A DNA stretch of 64,000 nucleotides from Simmondsia chinensis (taxonomy: Eukaryota > Streptophyta > Magnoliopsida > Caryophyllales > Simmondsiaceae). The notes beneath the pieces were generated by a model that saw nothing but the letters and a program-made list of their open reading frames with translations, was not told the origin of the DNA and made no database searches. Numbering within the stretch: position 1 is the stretch's first letter; each line of letters starts with the position of its first letter. Position numbers and translations under genes: made by a program. Shown in pieces: positions 44,024-54,002 of the stretch. The stretch is from the NCBI GenBank assembly GCA_018398585.1, contig JAGTTD010000013.1, forward strand, positions 34,151,631-34,215,630, given 5' to 3'.

Positions 44024-44664
44024 TGCTTTATTAGTTGTCTTCACAAGGAAGGATAGGATTAGGAATGAGGTGATACGAGGTAAATTGGGCGTAGCCTCGA
44101 TCGAGGATAAATTGAGGGAGCACCGCCTAAGATGGTTTGGTCATGTTAGCAGGAGACCGACTACAGCCCCAGTCAAGAGGTGTGAACAGCTTCACACGAC
44201 GCTAGGCAGAAGAGGGAGGGGCAGACCAAAGAAGAGTTAGCTGGAGACGATTCGTCAAGACCTAACTCACCTAAATCTAAGAGAAGAGATGGCCTCAGAT
44301 AGAGCACGATGGAGGGCTAGCATAAGGGTAGCGGAGGTAGCAGAGTAGACTAGTGCGGGGAGCGATTGGAAGTTAAGATACCCAGATTGGCATTACCCCT
44401 AGGGAAGCGCTTGTAGGCTAGATCAGTCTCTGATCATGCTTCTTCTTCTTCTTCTTCGTTTTCTTCTTCTTTTCCCTCAAAAATTTATTGATATTTAATT
44501 TATGGTTTATTTGCAGGCACTCAATTACTTCAGGTTGGGGGTCCCTGGAAACAGTCTCCTTAGGGGTAAGGCTGCGTACATCACCCCCCCAGACCCCGCT
44601 TTATGCGGGAGCCGAGAGGCACTGGGACTGTTGTTGTTGTTGTTGCTGCTTTATTAGTTGTCTT
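44024..44664 (+). mobile_element. RTE-type LINE 3' end plus 5S-SINE tail within a single TSD
   Basis: The 18-bp TSD TGCTTTATTAGTTGTCTT (44024-44041, 44647-44664) encloses 605 bp. The first part (44042-44400) encodes the C-terminal end of an RTE-like LINE ORF ([42 protein letters not shown], with one internal stop) and a 3' end with (TTC)n at 44440-44470. A 5S-SINE 3' fragment follows (about 44525-44646, CAGGTTGGGGGTCCC to GGGACTGTTGTTG). One TSD around both suggests a single composite insertion. Confidence 0.7.
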
Positions 44665-45511
44665 ATTAAGGGTAAAGTGCTTTCATACCTCATTAGTTAT
44701 ACGCCTACTAGCACCGGTACTAGTTTCAGGCTGGGCTTCGGTGGTGGGCGTGGGTTCCTCATCAGTTTGTGAGTCTCCAACACCACTACCACTTGACTCA
44801 TGATAATCTTGTTGTTGTGAAAAGTCATAATCTATGCTATCATCAGTGTATAGAGGTGATGGGTCTGGTTGTATAAAAGCTCGTTCTTCAGTATTAAGTA
44901 TGACAATTCTACTCCTTTTATGGATTCTGAGTGGCCTAGAAGAGCTAGAACTAGCACGACCGGCTCCAGAGGATGATAAAGAGTTGTGTGCCATATTAGT
45001 ATAAGTGATTAGTATTTATAAAATATAAATAGTAATACAAATTAAATAATTAAAAATGCGAATCAAATAAAATTGCGATACTAAAATTACCGAAATGAGA
45101 GAACAATGAAATTCGAACTTCAACCAAATACTTTACGAACTTCAAACTTTAGAGCACAATTTTACAATTAGCAAGGTTAGAGAAGATGAGAGAAAATGAA
45201 TGTATAGAGAGAGAAGAGAGGATTGAAGATTTGGTAAGGAAATGGATCGGGGAGGTTTAAGTATTTATAAAAAAAAAAAATATAATTTCTTTTTTAATTA
45301 AAAGAGCCGTTCAACAGCTCTTTCCCAACGGCTCTAAGAGCCGTTAGGCACCCCGGGCTCGGGCCCGGCCCTGGCTCGGCCCGGGGGCCACCACTACTCA
45401 GCCCCAATTTCACTTTCTAATTTTATGCTTTAAACAGAGCCTTAATTAATTACCAATATCTCCCCCTCAAAATTCCCATAACCAATCCCAATTCCACAAT
45501 TCCCCTCCAAT

Positions 45512-45520
45512 TTAGGGTTT
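45512..45520 (+). promoter_or_regulatory. telo-box upstream of gene C
   Basis: TTAGGGTTT 47 bp before the ATG. It lies between the hAT right end and the start codon, so this short leader is probably all of the original proximal promoter that remains. Confidence 0.5.
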
Positions 45521-45567
45521 CTCTTCCTCAATTTCTGCGATTACTTCGAGCTTTTTACCTCTCTCCA

Positions 45568-48500
45568 ATGGCGGAATCTGATAAACACACAGGCACAGTG
45601 AAGTGGTACAAGGCAGAGAAGAACTATGGCTTCATAGTCCCTGACAATGGCTCTCCAGATGTGTTCGTCCACCGGTCTGCCATCGTCAAGGCCGGTCTTT
45701 TCTTACTCCGTACAGGCGATCGGGTCAAATTCCGGCTCACAAACCCTAGATCCGGTTCGCGCGTCGTCGCGATCGATATCGAGCTTGTTTCTTCAGTGAA
45801 GAACTGTCGCGGTAATGGCGGCATCAGGTGATGTGGTTAAAACTAGGAAGAGTGGCTAGATTGCACGATTTGAAAGTTAATTAGGGTTTATGTTACGGTT
45901 CATAATCGATCGAAAGCAATCAACCAACTCAAACAATCTATCAACTCTAAAGCAGTAATATATTTGTATTTAACTAGGTAAAACTCCTACAATAGTATAG
46001 GATTTATAAGCTAAGGTATAGAATGGGAAAATAGGGGGTGGGGGGAGAGAGATAGACTAAATAGAAAGGGGACGGAGAGACTTAGAGAGAGAAAGTGAGA
46101 GAGAGATTAACACAATTTTTCACCCATGCCTCTTCTCTAACACTTAGCCCGTATATATAGAGTTAGGGAAATGATATAGTTGGAATTAAACACTTATTTA
46201 TTCAATATTTAAATTACCCCCCCACTTGACCTATATATTTTGGTTTGTATTAGTTTATAATGGAAATTTAGAGAGCGAAAGAGAAGAGAATACGACACTA
46301 GGTGATGGATTTAAAATCAAGAAGAGTGGTTAGATTGCCCTCTTCTAAGGTTAACTAGAGTTTATAATAAAAATTCAGTGGGAAGTGTTACCGTATAAAA
46401 CCGTTACTGGACGTTCACTCATGAATTTAAACTTTTGAAATAGTTAGTTATTTGATATGGTACTCGAGTTTTATTGACCGAATACCCATAGCCCCCACTA
46501 AATATTAATATATTCGAAACACTGTATATCAGTGGGCATGTGCATTATCATTGGCATGAGCAGGCATGTAAGAGTATGAAGCCATTATTGGGCCTTTACT
46601 TATCGACTTAAGCTTTTGGAAAGTTGGTTCTTTGACAACCCTCTTCTAAGCTTAACTATGATTTATAATAGAAATTGAGGGGGATGATGGAAGAAATTTA
46701 GATCGGGGAAGAGAAGAGAATAATAGGAGAGAGAGAGATTTCATTCCACCTTCATCTTCGAACCTGTTTGGTTGCCACGGAATTGAATTTCTACGAGAAG
46801 TTGTATTTTCCGAGAATTCAATTCCTACTTCAACTTCGCAGGAAGTAGGTACAAAGTGTTTGAATAGAACTTCCTTGTGTAGGTTAGGGTATGTAAAAAC
46901 AAAAGGTAATTTACTTCCTGCGCTTTGAAGAAACTAGAAATTACTAAGGAACTTCCGCTTCCCATGCTCTGCCTATTGTTAAGTAATTAGAACTTACCTA
47001 AGGAAGTTAGATAAGTTACTTCTTGCATTTTGAAGAAACTGGAAATTCCGCTTCCCATGTTCTGCCTATTACCCGGTAACCAAACAACAGGGCAAATTCC
47101 TTTTATCATAAATTCCAATTTCCTGCTTTTACTTCCTGTTATTAAACAAGTATCCTTCCTTTACAACCATGATGTCCCTTTTATAATGATATTGGGGAGG
47201 AGGACTGCTGAACTCCTAATCACCTATTAGAAGTAGAAAATTATCTAAATTATGACTAAAATATAACTACCTACTAAAAGACTAGTTACTTACATGTCTA
47301 ACACACGATTAATTTATTTTTTCCTGTAACAGCAAGAGTCAAGTAAGTAGTGATAATAGCGGTGGTTCCAGTGGTGGTGGTGCGAAGTTTTCCAGCAGGG
47401 GTGGTACCAGAGGCGGTTGTGGTGGTGGAGATAGAACTGGTGGTGTTGGTCTACATCGTACAAGCAGGGCAATAGGTAGTGCAAAAGTCGAGAAAGATAC
47501 AAAGAAGATTGAAGAGGTTGAAGATTGTTTCGTCTTGAATTTTGATCCTTTTGAGCCTGCTAGCTTTGAAAAACTCTCATTGGGCAATGAATCTCGCCTT
47601 GTTGATGACAATGAAATCTCCGTTGTTGCTGAAAAGGGGCCGGTATTTTCTTATCAAACTTCAATTTGAGCTGAATTCCTGTGCTATTAATTGCTTTTGT
47701 TTCTACTTTTTAAGGTTGGGGGCCCTTTGAAAACAATCTCCCTTCAAAGTAGCGCCCTTTTAGGGGTAAGACTGCATATATCTAACCGTCCATAGGCCTT
47801 GCCTTGGCTGTTGCTGTTGTTGTATGCATGATTAACTGAAATTGTTGGTGACATTTAGTGTTAGGAAAACAAACGGAAGAATGACGAAAATTCAACAACA
47901 AAAAAGATAAGACAAAAAGTTTACATGGTTCGGTCATTTGTGCCTACCTCCACAGAATCGCAACGGTTTTCACTCGTGTTGGGAGGACTATAAGAGATTC
48001 TTTTTCTCTTTCTTTACACCTAGCAAACTCTAGGCAATATGCTATATATAGCTACAGAAAAGCTTAACGCGCCTCAAAATACCCTCAGTCGGTCTGATCT
48101 TTGAATCCATGGACAATGATTTATTCCAGTAAATAAATTAAAGCTCCAAACAGGAAGCCTAACACATCATTGTTTTCAAACTGTAATTTTCTTTTCGGCA
48201 GTGGAAGCTTTTTGAAAGGGCAAACTAAACCTTGTTTCTAATGGTTGATCTGGTGTACCTCCTAGGTCTAACCCGGGAGTTTACAAGAACAACAACAACA
48301 GTTCCAGTGCTTCTAGGGCTCTCGCATAAGCAGGGTCCGGGGGGTGGATGTATGCAAGAGGCTGTTTCCGAGGAGTTTATGCCTGAGAAATTCTCTCTGA
48401 CGCTCAAGTTAGTGTGTGTATTTCAAAGAAAGAAATAGAGAGAGAGTTATAAAGCTTGGACAAACTCGCAAAGTGTAAGGAGTGCATGAAATCTCTTCCG

Positions 48501-50927
48501 TTGGTGCAGGACTTCATGCTTTTAGGCGTTAGAGACATGTTGGATAAAGTGATAGTGAGCAAGGAGTACGATAATCATCATCTTTTCACCTGTATTTTTT
48601 CTTTTTCCTTTCTCTAAGTGGAAGTTTTTCAACAGATGAGCTAAACCTTATCTACAATGGATGATCCGACGTACCTTTTAAGTTTAACGGTGGGTTATGC
48701 CTTAGAAAACCTCTCTGATGGTCAAGTTAGTGTGTGTATCTGACAAAAAGAAATTGAGAGGGTTTGTAGAGCTTAGACGAACTCGCGCAGTGTAGAGATG
48801 CATGAAATTTCTTCCATGGGTGTAGGACTTCATATTTGTAGGGGTTAGAGGCACGTGGTAGTAAGGTGGATCCCTTGGATGAACCTATGTTAAGGTAGTT
48901 TAATTTATAGGCGCAGGGAACTCCTTAAATGCTAATGTTTCATGCTTCGGAAATGCGATTCTGTATTTTAAAGTTAGATTTGTGTTTCCAACGCGTATAA
49001 AACTCAATGAAAACGCGATTTGAACAATCATGGAATCATTTTGATAGGAAAATACTTATTAAACGATTTGATAGTTAATTATATCACTCGATTTTAAAGA
49101 ATAATTGAATTGTGTGGACATTTTGGAGTCAATTTTTTAGATCTTATTCATTTGAGTATTTTATTTTCTTGGTTATTGCTTAATATTGGCTTTGTTTTGA
49201 TATTTATGTTTTAACGGCTCAATTGATAACATTTTATTACTTTTTCTTGTATATCTAATATATAGTAATATGAGTGCTCCCTCAACGCTCCCAACCTTAG
49301 AAACTTTAGTATCGCACACTCCCCTGTTCTCGCTTCCACCTGCTTTCCCTTCGTGCAATACAGTTGAAACTGTAATGACGGCCCAAAGTGAATTTCCTTT
49401 CTTGGTGGGGAGATAAAGACCCAAGTCTTAGTTTTCGAGAACTATGATCTAACTGTTAGAAAACTTGCAAACAGCAGTAAGAATCAAACACAACAACTAA
49501 AGACGAATTAGAAGCACGCCGTGGAGAAGTATTACTATCCTAAAAGACGATTACCCCGCTGCTCGGGTGCACACAGTATCATCGGCGCCATCCTTCAAGA
49601 TTAATGCGATTTGACCCCTGACATGCGCTCATTAGTTGCTGGTTAGGAGTGCCAAGAATTTTGCCCAAGCAGAGAAATGTTTAGAGGAGATTATGGCAGA
49701 AAGAGAACTGTTGAGAGGAGATGATATTTGGACTCAACCTGAACAAGGCTTTTATAGGAGTGTAAACACCTGTTGGGAAGGGGTACATCCTACTCCCAAG
49801 AGACGCTCTAACAGTCAAAAAATTTAAAGAGAACAGTTGTTATGTCAAGCCCATAAATGATGGTCAGTGGGGAAAGCGAAAGACATGTAAGTTCCTATCG
49901 CAACAATTTCTGAGAGTGAAAGACGTGTGATGTAAAAAGAACACCCATACCCATACCCACACCCACACCTTTACCCGGCCTGGCAAGCAGACATTGCGTA
50001 CGCACGTGTGGTTTCCATCTACCTTTTTCCGTTAACCTAAGTTAGGTGTTCAAAAAGGAGGTATAATCGAACTGACTAGTGAATGAACTAATGATTATCT
50101 GAAGCCTAATTTTTGAGGAAAATATTCATTTTGTTCATTTTGAAATAATGATGCAAATGATTAATTTGATGTGCAGGTGGCGTGTAGGGACTACCCACAT
50201 CCAAGGCACCTCTGTGCTAAATTCCCGTTTAAGGAAACTCCTCATTCAACTTACTGCAACATGGTAATCTCATTTTCTCATTGCCCATTAACTTACATTT
50301 TGGGGTGTAAACGAGCAAGCTGGCTCACCGTTAAGCTCTAACGGCTTGCTCTTTTTCAAGTTCGAGTCAAGCTTAGCAGGCTCGTTTAGCTTACCGAGCT
50401 CATCGTGAGCCCAGTGAAGCTTGAACTCATAGGCTTGTAAGCCTAAACAAGCCAAAATGAGCCTATCCTAATAGACTTTATTAATTTAAATATGCCCAAT
50501 CGAGCTAAGATTGAACCTAAATGAGTCGAGCTCGAGCCTAAAGGTGTTTGGATCAATCCTAAATGAGTTTGAATATGGCAAGCTTAATTTGGAGCTCACA
50601 GAAATGGGCTCCAACTCGATTGATCCGAGCAAAGCTGCGCTCAAGCCTATGATGAGCCTAGCTCAAGCTCAAAGATTCAAAGTTCAGTGAGCTTTGATTC
50701 AATCCCGAGCTTGGCTTTTCTAATTTACACACCCATTTCCTGTAGAGTAACTGATGTGATGTTAACTAGCTATGGTGAAAATGCAGTGTTTTTGCTACGT
50801 CTGTGACATAGCTGCACCATGCGAGGAATGGGACTCGCATAAAGATGCCTCCGAAGATCATGGAACCTGGAAGAGAATCAAAGAGCTCCGTAAACATTCT
50901 GTTGAGGTTAATGTTGAGAATCTGTAG
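45568..50927 (+). CDS. Gene C: CSD / Gly-rich / acidic motif / RIN13-like tail
   Basis: Predicted exons: 45568-45827, 47333-47642, 50177-50263 and 50787-50927 (+ TAG), about 265 aa, with the same exon lengths and phases as gene B. The CSD is nearly identical to B (RNP1 KNYGFI 18-23, RNP2 VFVH 32-35). The linker is richer in Gly (SSGGGAKFSSRGGTRGGCGG). The acidic motif reads EEVEDCFVLNFDPFEPAS, with two changes from the consensus DFDPFEPVS. Exon 2 ends in CCG rather than the family CAG, changing a Gln to Pro at the splice donor (CCG|GTATTT), which may weaken the site. The tail is VACRDYPHPRHLCAKFPF...CFCYVCDIAAPCEEWDSH. The role is as inferred for gene B. The closest paralogue is B. Introns lack several insertions present in B. 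Confidence 0.8.
46380..46660 (+). repeat. tRNA-Met-like dispersed repeat in gene C intron 1
   Basis: Orthologue of 26430-26720 in gene B (GATATGGTACTCGAGTTTTA, ATGAGCAGGCATGTAAGAG), so inserted before B and C split. Confidence 0.55.
47716..47823 (+). repeat. 5S-SINE 3' fragment in gene C intron 2
   Basis: Orthologue of the copies in A and B introns (GGTTGGGGGCCC, TTAGGGGTAAGACTGC, short GTT tail). The GGCACTGGG motif is deleted here. Confidence 0.65.
48180..48890 (+). repeat. Two intronic array units in gene C
   Basis: Counterpart of 28600-29440, without the B-specific SINE. Contains the shared minus-strand 5S-SINE fragment at about 48289-48370. Confidence 0.6.
49500..49827 (+). other. Conserved intronic segment with an open frame (gene C copy)
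   Basis: Counterpart of 30120-30477. The frame from 49636 encodes AKNFAQAEKCLEEIMAEREL and LRGDDIWTQPEQGFYRS. Relative to B, its first methionine codon is out of frame because of a one-base difference near 49640. Product not recognised. Confidence 0.35.
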
Positions 50928-51847
50928 CAAATCTCATGTAAGAGTGTAAATGAACCGAGCTCGATCAGGAGCTCTCTTAAAAGGCACTTCTGGTTTCGAG
51001 CTCGTGGCGAGCCAAGCCGGCTCGTTTAGTTTAACGAGCTGAGCCAGAGCCTAATGAAACTTGAGATTGGAGGTTTGTGAGCCTAAGCAAGCTTGAATGT
51101 GCCGCTTTTGGTATAGTTTAATGAGCCTATAAAAGCCCAATTAAACCTACTCCAAGCCTAAACGAGCCAACTTGAGCCTAAACGAGCTTAGATCGAGTTT
51201 AAATGAGTCTAAGTAAGACGAGCTTGACTTGAAATTCGTCGAGCTGGGTTCAAGCCTATAATGAACCAAGCTCAAGCTAAGTGTTGATGAGCTGAGCCTC
51301 AAGCTTGGTAAGTTTGGGCTCGATTCCACTCGTATTAACCGCTAATCTCAAGAATCATATTGGGTCTTACCTATTGTGTCAAGTTCATAGTCCTTTATGA
51401 CTATCTCAAGAAGAGTTTGTATTTTTAGTTTGGAAATTTTGCATGATTTATATCTTAAATGAATAATTTAACTTTATTATTTATTTATAGGGCATATGTA
51501 ACCAAACTGATTTCAAAAAAACAACAAAAACATTTAAAGTGTATTAGATGATCCGTTGGGTCGGCCCAGATCCAACAACTTCAGGGCTTGGACTGGGTAT
51601 CTTGTCACCCACACCCACACCCTCACCCTCACCCTCACCCGGCCTGGCGAGCACATGGTGTGTTTTCCCATCTACCTTCCACCCTTAAGCGAAGTTAGGT
51701 GTTCAAAAAGCATCAAACTAACTAGTGAATGAACTAATGATTATCCGAACCGTAATTTTTGAGGAAAATAATAATCATCATTTTGTTCAACTGGGTTCAT
51801 TTTGTTCATTCTGAAATAATGATGCAAATGATAAATTTAATTTGCAG
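50928..51847. other. Spacer between C and C', no gene
   Basis: GAGCC-type degenerate repeats (50960-51330), then AT-rich sequence and a second copy of the pre-exon intron sequence, including short CACCCACACC / CACCCTCACC repeats at 51605-51640. Confidence 0.5.
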
Positions 51848-53672
51848 GTGGCGTGTAGGGACAACCCCCATCCAAGGCACAACAGCAACAACAGCAACAT
51901 ACCCAGTGCCTCAAGGGCTTCCGCATATGCCGGGTCTGAGAGGGGTGCAATGGACGCAGCCTTACCCCATCAGGGTGCTACCCTAAATAGAGGCTGTGTC
52001 CAAGGACCCCCAACCAACCTTCATCCAAGGCACAACAGCAACAACAACATACCCAGTGCCTCAAGGGCTTCCGCATATGCCGGGTCTGAGAGGGGTGCAA
52101 TGGACGCAGCCTTACCCCATCAGGGTGCTACCCTAAATAGAGGTTGTGTTCAAGGACCCCCGACCGACCTACATCCAAGGCACAACAGCAACAACAACAT
52201 ACCTAGTACCTCAAGGGCCCCCGCATATGCAGGGTCTGGGAGAGGTGGGATGGACGCAGCGTTACCCCTTCAGGGTGCTACCCTAAATAGAGGTTGTGTT
52301 CGAGGACCCCCGACCAACCCACATCCAAGGCACAACAACATACCCAGTGCCTCACGGGCTCCTGCATATGCAGGGTCTGAGAGGGGTGGGATGGACGCAG
52401 CCTTACCCCTTCAGGATGCTACTCTAAATAGAGAATGTGTCCGAGGACCCCCGACCAACCCACATCCAAGGCACAACAGCAACAACAACAACATGCCTAG
52501 TGCCTCAAGGGCCCGTGCACATGCAGGGTCTGGGAGGGGTGGGATGGATGCAGCATTACCTCGTCAGGGTGCTACTCTAAATAGAAGCTGTGTTCGAGGA
52601 TCCCCGACCAGCCCACATCCAAGGCACCTCTGTGCTATACACCCGTTTATGGAAACTCATCATTCAATTTACTGCAGCATGGTAATCTCATTCTCTCATT
52701 AATTTACATTTCCGGGGTGTAAACGAGCAAGCTGGCTCATCATTAAGCTCTAAAGTCTTGGCTTGTTTCGAATTCAACTCAAATTGAGCTGTCTTGTTTA
52801 GCTTAGCAAGCTAATATCAAGCCTAATGAAGCTTGGACTCATAGGGATTTGAGCCTAAACGAGCCAAAATGAGCCTATTGTAATGCACTTATTAGTTTAA
52901 ATGTGCCCAATCGAACCAAGTTTGAACCAAAATGAACTAAGCTCAAGCCTAAATGAGTATAGATTGAGCCTAAATGAGCTTGAATATGGCAATATGAGCA
53001 CGGAGCTCGTAGAGATGGGCTCAGACTCGATTGTGTTGAGCCGAGCTTGAGTCTAAGTGAGCCTAGGTCGAGCCTAAATGAGTCTGTATATGGCAATCTA
53101 GTTCCACACTCACCGAGATGGGCTCATGCTCGACTAAGCTGTGCCGAGCTTGAGCATAACTGAGCCTAGATCAAGCCTAAATAAGTCTGAATATGACGAG
53201 CTTAGTTTTGAGCTCGCAGAGGTGGGCTCAAGCTCGTCTAAGTTGTGTCGAGCGTGAGCCTAAATGACCTTAGTTCGAGCCTGAATAAGGCATGCTTAAT
53301 TCAAAGCTCACAGAGACAAGCTCAAGCTCAACTAAGTTGATCCATTCCGAGCCCAAACCTGTGATGAGCCCATCTCAAGTTGAAGTTTCTAAGTTCAGCG
53401 AGCTTTAAGCTGATCTCGAGCCAAGCTCGGGATTAGAATAACTAATGTGATGCTAACTAGAGATTGTGAAAATGCAGTGCTTTTGCTACGTCTGTGACAC
53501 AGCCGCACCATGCGCCGAATGGGACAGGCATCAAAATGCTTTCAATGATCAAGGAATCTGGACGCGAACCAGAGCGATCCGTCAATCTACATTAATTTCC
53601 CGTACATTTACACGAATTCCCACGAGTCCTATTGAGTCTCGCCTATTATGCCCAGTTTGTAGTATTTTGTGA
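51848..53672 (+). CDS. C': orphan RIN13-like terminal exons, first exon expanded
   Basis: The first exon, 51848-52681, starts VACRDNPHPRH and ends LCAIHPFMETHHSIYCSM, with consensus-like splice sites (TTTGCAG before, GTAATC after). Its usual 87 bp are split after HPRH by exactly 747 bp of tandem SINE-derived units, and the whole 834-bp exon stays open. The second exon, 53478-53672, encodes CFCYVCDTAAPCAEWDRH and then runs about 20 codons past the family's usual stop. No CSD exon precedes the pair. Changes at family-conserved positions (AK to AI, KET to MET, TP to TH) argue for weak constraint. Either alternative 3' exons of gene C or remains of a lost gene. Confidence 0.5.
51869..52627 (+). 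repeat. Five in-frame SINE-fragment units inside a C' exon
   Basis: CATCCAAGGCAC, which is exon sequence encoding HPRH, recurs at 51869, 52022, 52172, 52322, 52463 and 52616. Spacings are 153, 150, 150, 141 and 153 bp, all multiples of three. Each interval is the minus-strand 3' part of the 5S-SINE (AACAACATACCCAGTGCCTC, GCATATGCNGGGTCTG, GGACGCAGCCTTACCCC, AGGGTGCTACCCTAAATAG). Each unit encodes about 50 residues of type NIPSASRA.AYAGS.RG, MDAALP.QGATLNR and GPPT. No stop occurs in any unit. Confidence 0.9.
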
Positions 53673-54002
53673 TCATCGCAAGAACAGCTTGTATTTTTAT
53701 TATGTAAAATTTGGTGACTTCAAGCTGATTGAATGGAACTCGAAATGATCCAACTGGTCTTATCTGATTTATAAATGATACCAGAAGTTTCTTTTTTCCT
53801 TTCTTGTTTCTTTTTTTTATTGAGTAGGCCAGCGTAGGATGGAGATCGAAACTGTGAAATGGATTCTTTTTTGTTGAAGTTGATTATGTTTCCTGGAACT
53901 TTTGATATAAAATTGAAACTTTGTTGTTGATTGTGGATTAACTTTTTGTGATATAAGGAGCTATTTGATTACGAGTTGTATGTGTATTATATTGGTTCAA
54001 AT

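Larger units (their letters stand above)
42054..44994 (-). pseudogene. hAT transposase (BED finger, RNase H-like, dimerisation domain), inactivated
   Basis: Read from 44994 downward: a Ser-rich start with an acidic stretch; a BED-type zinc finger region ([16 protein letters not shown], then a NRHI..CHPEQ-like part) split by an insertion at 44042-44646; the catalytic core (FSLTSDVWTSKICQPYMCIT, then FSITFDNATNN) at 43643-43330; a SINE at 43113-43315; an SQTRWSSTVEMLERI block near 42930; and the C-terminal dimerisation domain (FDLLQWW, YLVLSTMAHDILSCPMSSVA, SECAFSLGGR) ending at 42054. Several in-frame stops and the two insertions make it non-functional. Not a host gene. Confidence 0.8.
41345..45404 (-). 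mobile_element. hAT transposon with TIRs and 8-bp TSD
   Basis: The perfect TSD CTCAGCCC (41345-41352, 45397-45404) encloses 4044 bp. The ends TAGAGGTGGCCAACGAGC and, inverted, TAGTGGTGGCCCCCGGGC match hAT terminal inverted repeats, followed by GGCCGGGCC-rich subterminal sequence on both sides. One transposase gene runs on the minus strand and is now broken. Three younger retroposons are nested in it (41551-41695, 43113-43315, 44042-44646). The right end lies 171 bp from the gene C ATG, so it sits in that promoter. Confidence 0.85.
40399..45443. mobile_element. Outer MITE interrupted by a hAT element
   Basis: The left end AGGCTCTGTTTGGCACATG and right end TTTAAACAGAGCCT are inverted repeats. 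Inner repeats of GGAATTGCAATTCC type occur near both ends. Without the 4-kb hAT the element is about 1 kb. The flanking dinucleotide TA on both sides would suit a Tc1/mariner-type TSD, but this is weak. Region 40550-41230 inside holds TTTCGAGTT / TCAAGTT degenerate repeats and no gene. Confidence 0.45.
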
